This document shows positions 24,094-31,072 of a stretch of DNA of 64,000 nucleotides, one piece after another. The DNA is from CAVRCA01 sp965218045. Lineage in GTDB: Bacteria > Pseudomonadota > Alphaproteobacteria > Acetobacterales > Acetobacteraceae. A program made the translations under genes and the position numbers. How positions within the stretch are numbered: the stretch's first letter is position 1; each line of letters starts with the position of its first letter. The notes beneath the pieces were generated by a model, which was given only the letters and a program-made list of their open reading frames with translations, had not been told where the DNA came from and did no database searches. Location of the stretch: assembly GCA_965218045.1 (NCBI GenBank), contig CBDCJX010000009.1, positions 682,001 through 746,000 on the forward strand, written 5' to 3'.

Positions 24094-25470
24094 ATGAGCG
24101 ACCAGTTGCCGACGGCGAGCCGCGTGTCGGACCCCGGCATCCGCGCGTTGTATCGCTTGGAGAACCGCTGGCAGGCTTGGCTCGATGTCGAGGTGGCGCT
24201 CGCGCGCGCGCAGGAGGAACTCGGCATCATTCCGCCTGGCGCGGCGTCTGCCATCGCGGCTGCCGCTCGTGTCGAGCGGATGGATCGCGCGCGGATCGAT
24301 GAAGGTTTCGCGCGCACCGGTCACACGCTTGTCCCGCTGGTGTGGGAACTCGGTCGCATTGTCGGCGAGCCGCATGGCGGCTGGGTGCATTGGGGCGCCA
24401 CGACACAGAACATCACGCAGACCGGTGATCTGCTGGTGCTGCGTCAGGCGCACGGCGTGTTCCTCCGGCTGATCGCCGACGCGCTGACCGGCATGGCGGC
24501 GCTGACCGAGCGCGGCGCCGACATGCCGATGGCCGGACGCACTCATGGCCAGCACGCGGTGCCGGCGACGTTCGGCTTCAAGGTGGCGGCGTGGATCGAC
24601 GAGCTCGTTCGTCACGTCGAGCGGATGCGGCAGGCGGCACCCCGCATCTTCGTCGCGATGCTCGGCGGCGCGGCGGGGACGTTCGCCTCGCTTGGCGCGT
24701 TGGGACCCGCGGTGCAAGCGGGCGTCGGCAAGCATCTCGGCATGCCGCCGATGCACGTGCCGTCGCGCGCGATCGGCGATCATCTGGCCGAGAATGCCTG
24801 TCTGCTCGGCATGCTCGCCGCGACCTGCGGCAAGATCGGCCGCGAAATCTATACCTTGATGAAGACCGAGTTCGCCGAGGTCGAGGAGCCGGTGCCGCCC
24901 GGCACGGTCGGCAGCTCCACGATGCCGCAGAAGCGCAACCCGAAACTCTGCCAGGACGTGATCGCCGCCGCGGCGGAGGTGCGCGCCATCGTGCCGCTGG
25001 CGTTGGAGGCGATGCAGACGGAACACGAAGCGGATCGCACCACAAGCCTGATGATGGACGCCGCGGAGTCGCGCGCTTGCGTCGCGGTGGGTGACATGCT
25101 GGCGCGGCTGACGGAGATCGTCAGCGGCTTGCGGCTCGATCCCGCCCGGATGCGCAGCAATCTCGATCTCGGCGGCGGTCTCATCATGGCCGAGGCGGTG
25201 ATGTTGCGGCTTGGCACAACGATAGGGCGCCAGCACGCGCACGATGTGGTCTATGACGCGGCGCAAACGGCGTCAGTTGAGGGGCGGTCGTTTTCCAGCC
25301 TGCTGGCCGCCGATGATCGGGTCACCGCGCATCTCGCGCCGGACGCGATCGAGGCGCTGCTTGACCCGACCGGCTATACTGGCCTGTGCGGCGACATGGC
25401 ACGCGCCGCCGCTTCGCGCGCTCGGACAGTGGCGGATGGCATCATGCGGGGGGCGCCGACGCCAGCCTAA
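24094..25470 (+). CDS. Lyase of the fumarase/aspartase superfamily (PcaB-like)
   Basis: The 458-residue protein contains the superfamily signature GSSTMPQKRNPK at about residue 275, with the catalytic loop serine. WVHWGATTQNITQTGDLLVL near 95 and MAGRTHGQHAVPATFGFKVA near 148 supply the other two active-site regions. The closest recognised types are 3-carboxy-cis,cis-muconate cycloisomerase (PcaB) and adenylosuccinate lyase. No other protocatechuate genes (pcaC, pcaD, pcaG, pcaH) are present and purine genes are absent, so it probably acts on an intermediate of the operon. It is the last gene, converging on the sensor kinase gene. Confidence 0.85.
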   Translation: MSDQLPTASRVSDPGIRALYRLENRWQAWLDVEVALARAQEELGIIPPGAASAIAAAARVERMDRARIDEGFARTGHTLVPLVWELGRIVGEPHGGWVHWGATTQNITQTGDLLVLRQAHGVFLRLIADALTGMAALTERGADMPMAGRTHGQHAVPATFGFKVAAWIDELVRHVERMRQAAPRIFVAMLGGAAGTFASLGALGPAVQAGVGKHLGMPPMHVPSRAIGDHLAENACLLGMLAATCGKIGREIYTLMKTEFAEVEEPVPPGTVGSSTMPQKRNPKLCQDVIAAAAEVRAIVPLALEAMQTEHEADRTTSLMMDAAESRACVAVGDMLARLTEIVSGLRLDPARMRSNLDLGGGLIMAEAVMLRLGTTIGRQHAHDVVYDAAQTASVEGRSFSSLLAADDRVTAHLAPDAIEALLDPTGYTGLCGDMARAAASRARTVADGIMRGAPTPA

Positions 25471-25485
25471 CGCGAGGGGCCGGCC

Positions 25486-26646
25486 TCAGATCGACTGCGA
25501 TGGCGCCCGCAGCGGCAGTCTTACCTGCACGGTTGTTCCCTGGCCGGCTTGGCTGATGGTGCGGATTTCGGCGCCGATCTGGCGCGACAATGCTTGTACG
25601 ATCGTCGAGCCCAATGTTCCGGGACGCGGCGTTTGGGGCAGCTCTACTCCGACGCCCACGTCGGCGACGCTCACGTTGAGCAGCTCGCCGTCGACGACGG
25701 CGCGCGCCTCGATCGTGCCGGGTTGGCCCTCCGGATAGGCGTGTCTGGAGGCGTTGGTCAGCAACTCGCTGACGATCAGTCCCAGCGGGATGGCACGCTC
25801 GGCGTCAAGCGGCAGCGCCGCGTCGTTGCCGCATTGGACCGTCATCAGCGGGTTCAACTGTGCGGTGTGCGCGCAAAGATCGGCCAGCATCTTGCCGAAG
25901 CCCACGGTACGCAGATCGTTGCTCCGGTTCAGCGCGCGATGCGTCTCCGCGACGGCGCCGACCCGACTGATGGCGCTGTCGATCGCCGCCAGCGCGCCGG
26001 CGTCGGTCAGCTTGGAGCGCTGCAACGACAACAGGCTCGCCACGAGCTGCAGGCTGTTCTTGATGCGATGATCGGCCTCGCGCAGCAGCACGCCATGCGT
26101 GCTCAAGGCGCCCTCCAGCTCGTTGACCCGTCGCCAGCGCTCGACGGCCACGCCGATGAGATTGGCGGCCGCTTGCATGAAGGCGATGTCATCGGGAGCG
26201 AATGCGCCGGGCTGACGACTGTCGGTTTCCAGCACGCCGAAAGCGGCATCATCGCCGCGGATGATGACGTTCATCGCCCGCCGAACACCATGTTCCACCA
26301 GCAACGCGGGCGTGCTGAAGCGCTCCTCGGTAGCGAGGTCGTTGCAAATCACCGGCTCGCCAGTTTTCAAGGCGTGCCCGGCGGGAGAGCCGCTGTCGCC
26401 TGGCAGCTCGGCGTGGCCGACCACGCCGGCGTGCCAGCCGACTCCGGCGCGGACCAGCAGCGTGTCCTTGTTCGGGCGATACTCCAGGATCTTGCAATAC
26501 TGTTCGTCCATGCCGGCGGCGACAATATGGCACGCCCGATCGAGCAGCGGGTCGAGATCGCGCGTTCGCAGCGCTTCGGTGCCGAGTTCGGACAGCAGCT
26601 CGCGATGCCGCAGCTTCAGGGCGAGCGACGTCTGCTCGTCAGTCAT
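25486..26646 (-). CDS. GAF-domain sensor histidine kinase (HisKA_2 type)
   Basis: The 386-residue protein has an N-terminal GAF domain at about residues 28-170 (DLDPLLDRACHIVAAGMDEQYCKILEY, AGHALKTGEPVICNDLATEERF). A HisKA_2 dimerisation domain follows with phosphoacceptor His193 in READHRIKNSLQLVASLL, and a C-terminal ATPase domain has IPLGLIVSELLTNASRHAYP (N-box) and GTLGSTIVQALSRQIGAEI. No membrane segment is present, so it senses a cytoplasmic signal. HisKA_2 kinases usually feed the alphaproteobacterial general stress response or single-domain regulators. No response regulator is adjacent, so it is an orphan. Confidence 0.88.
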   Translation of the reverse strand: MTDEQTSLALKLRHRELLSELGTEALRTRDLDPLLDRACHIVAAGMDEQYCKILEYRPNKDTLLVRAGVGWHAGVVGHAELPGDSGSPAGHALKTGEPVICNDLATEERFSTPALLVEHGVRRAMNVIIRGDDAAFGVLETDSRQPGAFAPDDIAFMQAAANLIGVAVERWRRVNELEGALSTHGVLLREADHRIKNSLQLVASLLSLQRSKLTDAGALAAIDSAISRVGAVAETHRALNRSNDLRTVGFGKMLADLCAHTAQLNPLMTVQCGNDAALPLDAERAIPLGLIVSELLTNASRHAYPEGQPGTIEARAVVDGELLNVSVADVGVGVELPQTPRPGTLGSTIVQALSRQIGAEIRTISQAGQGTTVQVRLPLRAPSQSI

Positions 26647-26676
26647 GGCGTCCTTCGTGCACTCGCGCTCGGTGCT

Positions 26677-28341
26677 TCATCCAGGCGAAACTCCCTCGAT
26701 TTCGGGCAACGGCGCCCGGTTGCGTATCAGATCGGACGCCTTCTCCGCGATCATCATTGTCGAGGCGTACGTGTTGGCGGAGACGATGTTGGGCATGATC
26801 GATGCGTCCACCACGCGCAATCCGTCAAGGCCATGCACGCGGAGGTTATCGTCGACGACGGCAGTCGGATCGGTTCGCGGACCCATGCGAGCGGTGCCGA
26901 CGAGATGATAGGAGGTTGAGCCATATCGACGGGCAAAGTCGAGCAATTCGTCGTCCGTCACCGCCTGCGGCCCCGGCAAATGCTCGCCATCGAAGTAGCG
27001 AGACAGTTCCGGCGTGTGCAGCAGGCGCCGACCGAGCTTGATGCCGCCGAGGATCACGCGCTGGTCCATCGGATCGGCCAGGTAGTTGGGCTGTATGATC
27101 GGGTCCTCGAACGGATCGGCGGAGCGGGCGCGGACGTGGCCGACGCTTTCGGGCCGATGCGGCCAAACACCGGCGGTCATGCCGGGGAAGTCGTCGAGCC
27201 GGCCGACATAGCCGTCCTTGTAGCTGGCGGGGCTGAACACTCCTTGCAGGTCGGCGCTCTGTAGATGTTCTTCCGACTTCCAGAACCAGTGCACCAGCGA
27301 GGGGCTCACCGCGAGGATGCTGGGGCGGCCGAGAGCCCAGCGGCCGACCTGCGTGGCAAGGCCCACCCCGGTCGCCAACTCATTGATCGTGCGGATCGAC
27401 TTGGCTCGCGCGACCAGTCGGACACCATAATGATCACGGAAGTTCTCGCCAACACCTGCGAGCTCGTGCACCACGGGCACGCCGATCGTTTGCAGCAGCG
27501 ACGCCGGGCCGACACCCGAAAGCTGCAACAGCTTCGCGGTGTTCACGGTGCCGCTGCTGAGGATCACCTCGCGACGTGCGCGTACAACGCGCGTCGCGCC
27601 GCGATCCCGTTCGGGAATGTAGCGGATGCCCACGGCGCGCTTGCCCTCGAACAGGATGGCGCTGGCGCGGGCATTGGCGCGGACCTGCACCCGCCCGGTG
27701 CGCCGCGCGGGGTGCAGGAACGCGCGAGCGGCGCTATGGCGCCAGCCGCGCCAGATGGCTCGCTGGTAATATCCGACCCCCTCCTGGCGGGCGCCGTTGT
27801 AGTCAGGGTTGCGCGGAATGCCCAGGCCGACGGCGCCAGCCATGAATGCCTCGCAAATCGGATGGTGCCAGTCCATGTCGGTGACCGGCAGGCGTCCGTC
27901 GCGGCCGTGGTAGATTTCGTCATCGCCGGCATGCGGCCCGATCCGGTGCTCGGTGCGCCGGAAATAGGGCAGGACGTCAACATAGCCCCAACCACGATTG
28001 CCGCGCTGCGCCCAGTGATCGAAATCGGCACGCTGGCCACGATTGTAGATCATGCCGTTGATCGAGCTCGACCCGCCCAGCGTGCGTCCTTGCGTGGTGG
28101 GGATCGGCCGGCCGCCCGAACCGGGGCTTGGCTCGGTCTTGAACTGCCAGGTGAATTGCGGGTTGAACAGCATCTTGATGAAACCGCCTGGCACGTGGAT
28201 GAACGGGTGCCGGTCGGCCGGACCGGACTCCAGGACGCAGATGGTCACGCCGGGGTCCTCCGACAGCCGCGCTGCCAGAACCGAGCCGGCCGCGCCCGCG
28301 CCGACGATCACGTAGTCGAATGTGTCGCTACCTTGGATCAT
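26677..28341 (-). CDS. GMC family oxidoreductase (second copy)
   Basis: The 554-residue flavoprotein starts at an ATG at 28341 that gives MIQGSDTFDYVIVGAGAAGS, the normal ADP-binding start; the 58 codons before it do not look coding. GMC signatures are LGGSSSINGMIYNRGQ near residue 90 and SSGTVNTAKLLQLSGVGP near 260. The C-terminal SYHLVGTARMGPRTDPTAVV has the active-site histidine in the H-x-x-G-T pattern that the other GMC protein lacks. The alcohol substrate is unknown. It is only about 40% like the GMC protein at 15905 by eye, so the two are not recent copies. Confidence 0.88.
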   Translation of the reverse strand: MIQGSDTFDYVIVGAGAAGSVLAARLSEDPGVTICVLESGPADRHPFIHVPGGFIKMLFNPQFTWQFKTEPSPGSGGRPIPTTQGRTLGGSSSINGMIYNRGQRADFDHWAQRGNRGWGYVDVLPYFRRTEHRIGPHAGDDEIYHGRDGRLPVTDMDWHHPICEAFMAGAVGLGIPRNPDYNGARQEGVGYYQRAIWRGWRHSAARAFLHPARRTGRVQVRANARASAILFEGKRAVGIRYIPERDRGATRVVRARREVILSSGTVNTAKLLQLSGVGPASLLQTIGVPVVHELAGVGENFRDHYGVRLVARAKSIRTINELATGVGLATQVGRWALGRPSILAVSPSLVHWFWKSEEHLQSADLQGVFSPASYKDGYVGRLDDFPGMTAGVWPHRPESVGHVRARSADPFEDPIIQPNYLADPMDQRVILGGIKLGRRLLHTPELSRYFDGEHLPGPQAVTDDELLDFARRYGSTSYHLVGTARMGPRTDPTAVVDDNLRVHGLDGLRVVDASIMPNIVSANTYASTMMIAEKASDLIRNRAPLPEIEGVSPG

Positions 28342-28529
28342 GTTCCAATCCGCCGCCCCTTTCTCTCGCTTGCCGACCCCTTCTCGCCTGCTGGTATCAA
28401 CTCCGGCCGCGAGTTCCAAGCGAGGCGGCCGTCCGACGGGCGAAGCACGATTGACCATCCCGCGCGGAGTGGCGTTGGATAGGAGCAAACGCGGCGTGGC
28501 TACGCCGCCTGGCAAGAATGGGAGGATGC

Positions 28530-28949
28530 ATGCGCTACATTTGCGACGCCCCCGAAAGCAAGACCTGGTTCCGACTGGAGACCGAGGCGGAGGCCGAGGT
28601 TGAGTCGTCCACGATGCGGCACGCCGTGGAGAAATACTATCGCCGTGAGGCGGAGAAGGCGGCGCAGAGCTTCCGGCCGAAATCCGCGGTGTTCTTCGAG
28701 CAGGAGATCGGGCTCAAGGACCATGTGCAGCGCGAGATGCCGCTGTTCGCGACCTTGCGCGACGACGAAGGCACCTGTCTGGCGACCGCCATGATACCGC
28801 CGGCCGGGCGGGATGAGCGCGGCTTCCGCTCGATCATCGTCGGGCCGGCCAATGCCGATCCCTACCCGCAACACGGCGACGCGATCCGCGCGCTCGCCGA
28901 ACATTTCGGCATCCCGCTGGATCGGGCGCGGTGCTATCCGTATCGTTGA
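28530..28949 (+). CDS. Conserved hypothetical protein
   Basis: The 139-residue protein starts at the ATG at 28530 behind GGAGG. It is acidic at the N-terminus (RLETEAEAEVESSTMRHAVEKYYRREAEKAA, shown as pattern) and then globular with strands such as PLFATLRDDEGTCLATAMIPP and GFRSIIVGPANADPYP. There is no signal peptide, membrane segment or recognised motif. The downstream cupin-like gene is 34 bases away on the same strand, so the two are probably cotranscribed. I do not recognise a family, and no function is offered. Confidence 0.65.
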   Translation: MRYICDAPESKTWFRLETEAEAEVESSTMRHAVEKYYRREAEKAAQSFRPKSAVFFEQEIGLKDHVQREMPLFATLRDDEGTCLATAMIPPAGRDERGFRSIIVGPANADPYPQHGDAIRALAEHFGIPLDRARCYPYR

Positions 28950-28983
28950 TCGTATCGCATCAGTCACATCGGGGACCGCCATC

Positions 28984-29487
28984 ATGGAACACACGCTGAC
29001 GAGCTTTGCGGCCGAGTGTCATCGCATCCTGGCCGCCGATCCGGGGCCGGACGGCAGGCGCAGAGTCTGCGACGTGTTGCGCGAGATGCTGCTGGACGAG
29101 GATTTCGTCGCGACGCATCTCGCCGACGATGTGCCGGAGCGAAAAGTCCTCTACGAAGACCCCGAGCTCGGCTTCTGCATCCTTGCGCACGTGCATCATG
29201 GCGCGAAGGGGAGCAAGCCGCACGACCACGGCCCGACCTGGGCGATCTACGGACAGGCGGCTGGGCGGACCATCATGACGGATTGGGAGTGTCTGCAGCG
29301 GCCGAGCGACGGCAAGCCGGGCCAGGCGCGGGCGGTGCGCGACTATGCGCTCGAGCCCGGCATGGCGCATGTCTACGATGAAGGCGTGTTGCATTCGCCG
29401 CGCCGGGACGGGTCGACCAAGCTGATCCGGCTCGAAGGGCAGAACATGGACCGCGTCGGCCGGCTGCCCTACGAGGCTGTCCAGTGA
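28984..29487 (+). CDS. Cupin-like protein, possible dioxygenase fold
   Basis: The 167-residue protein has a single-domain cupin character: FCILAHVHHGAKGSKPHDHGPTWAIYGQ around residues 56-83 resembles cupin motif 1, with His-rich metal-binding residues HVHHG and PHDHG. LEPGMAHVYDEGVLHSPRRDG near 125-145 resembles motif 2 with another histidine. The pattern recalls cysteine-dioxygenase-like and small 'autophagy-like' cupins, but the substrate is unknown. It follows the hypothetical gene at 28530 and converges on the HtrA gene. Confidence 0.65.
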   Translation: MEHTLTSFAAECHRILAADPGPDGRRRVCDVLREMLLDEDFVATHLADDVPERKVLYEDPELGFCILAHVHHGAKGSKPHDHGPTWAIYGQAAGRTIMTDWECLQRPSDGKPGQARAVRDYALEPGMAHVYDEGVLHSPRRDGSTKLIRLEGQNMDRVGRLPYEAVQ

Positions 29488-29504
29488 GGGTGGCGCCGTA
29501 GGGT

Positions 29505-30917
29505 TCAGCCATCCGGGTGGAGCGGCAGCGTGACGAAGCGCTGCCCGCCCGGCCCGCGCACGAGAAGCAGCAGGTATTGCGCTTGCTGCTGGCGCGCCGC
29601 CGCCAGGCGGGTTCGCATCTCGGTGGGGTTGCTGACCACGTCCTGACCCGCTCGAACGATCACGTCGCCCGCGACGAGCCCGCGCTCGGCCGCGGGACTG
29701 TTTGGGACCACGCCGGTCACAACCACGCCCTTCAGCCCTTCGGCCAGCTTGAACTTGACGCGCGTGGCACGGTCGATGGCGGAGAGCTGCAAGCCGGGAT
29801 CGTACGCTTCGGCGGCAACCTGCTGCGTGGTCTGCTCGGAAGGCGTGCCGGTGTCGGGCGGCTGGGGGAATTCCCGCACCACGGGCGATGGCGTGAGTAC
29901 CTTGCCGTCCCGCCAGATCGTCAGGGAAACCGGCTCGTCGAGCGGAGCGACGGCGATGGCGCGCCATAGCGCCCGCGAGTCGCGCGGGGTTGCCTCGCCG
30001 ATGCTCATGATGACGTCGCCCTCTTCAACCCCGACCTTGGCGGCGGGTCCGCCGGGTTCAACGCCGGCGACGATTGAGCCGCGCGGAATGCCGAGCCCGA
30101 TCGCCTTGGCGATGTCGGGGGTTACGGACTGCATGCTGATCCCGAGCCAACCTGCGCGGACGCGGCCATATTTCAGGGTCTGGTCGATCACGAACTTGGC
30201 AACGTTGATCGGCAGGGCGAAGCTGATGCCGATTGAGCCGCTGGTCTCGGTCGGCGAGTAGATCGCCGTGTTGATGCCGATGACCTCGCCGCGGGTGTTG
30301 AACAATGGGCCGCCGGAATTGCCGTGATTGATCGCCGCGTCGGTCTGGATGAAGTCGTCGAACGGCGTCGTGCGAATGTCTCGATTGAGGCCGCTGACGA
30401 TCCCGCCGCTTACCGAGCCACCCAGTCCGAGCGGATTGCCGATGGCGATCACCGAATCGCCGACTCGGACCTGATCACTGTCGCCGAGCTTCACCGTCGG
30501 CAGCTTCTCGGGTGGCTTGACTCGCAGCAGCGCGACATCGGCACGGCTGAGCCGGCCGATCCGTTCAGCGCGAAGGCTGGTGCTGTCCTGGAAGGTCACC
30601 GTGATCCGGATGGCGCGGTCCACCACGTGGCGGTTGGTGACAATGATGCCACCCTTGTCGATGATGAAACCCGAGCCGAAGCCGTGGACGATGGTTGGTG
30701 TCCGGCTGGGGACAATTTCTGGCGGCAGATCCTGCGCCGAACGCGTGGCTGGCGAGCGGTTCGCCATCACCGTCGAGACGTTGACCACGGCGGGCATTAC
30801 GGCCGCAATCAGGTCTGCCTGGTCCAGGTCGCGGCCCGCGGCGTCGGCCCCGCGCTGCATCGCGCCGGGCGGCACCACGCATAGGCCGATCAGGAGCAGC
30901 TTCGTCACACCCCGCAT
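29505..30917 (-). CDS. Periplasmic serine protease HtrA/DegQ type, two PDZ domains
   Basis: The 470-residue protease has a signal peptide (LLLIGLCVVPPG, then AADAAG-like cleavage near residue 25). The trypsin-like domain has His in VTNRHVVD, Asp in SRADVALLRV and the nucleophile in INHGNSGGPLFN. Two PDZ domains follow, at about residues 265-360 (RAGWLGISMQ...GGPAAKVGVEEGDVI) and 375-465 (GVVVTGVVPNSPAAERGLVAGDVI). It degrades or refolds misfolded envelope proteins. The ATG at 30917 has GGAGG upstream, so the longer start is not used. It diverges from the glycosyltransferase gene. Confidence 0.9.
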   Translation of the reverse strand: MRGVTKLLLIGLCVVPPGAMQRGADAAGRDLDQADLIAAVMPAVVNVSTVMANRSPATRSAQDLPPEIVPSRTPTIVHGFGSGFIIDKGGIIVTNRHVVDRAIRITVTFQDSTSLRAERIGRLSRADVALLRVKPPEKLPTVKLGDSDQVRVGDSVIAIGNPLGLGGSVSGGIVSGLNRDIRTTPFDDFIQTDAAINHGNSGGPLFNTRGEVIGINTAIYSPTETSGSIGISFALPINVAKFVIDQTLKYGRVRAGWLGISMQSVTPDIAKAIGLGIPRGSIVAGVEPGGPAAKVGVEEGDVIMSIGEATPRDSRALWRAIAVAPLDEPVSLTIWRDGKVLTPSPVVREFPQPPDTGTPSEQTTQQVAAEAYDPGLQLSAIDRATRVKFKLAEGLKGVVVTGVVPNSPAAERGLVAGDVIVRAGQDVVSNPTEMRTRLAAARQQQAQYLLLLVRGPGGQRFVTLPLHPDG

Positions 30918-31072
30918 GTCGGTTCTACCTCCGGAAGGCGCGGAACATATGGCGGGGGTGCCCGCCCAAGCCAACGTTCGATCCGAGGTGCCACTGCTAG
31001 GCGACTGCCGGAGTGTGTGTTAGCCAGACCCACCCTTCTGAGGAACGACCCGGCTTTGAGTGGCAAGCGCTA

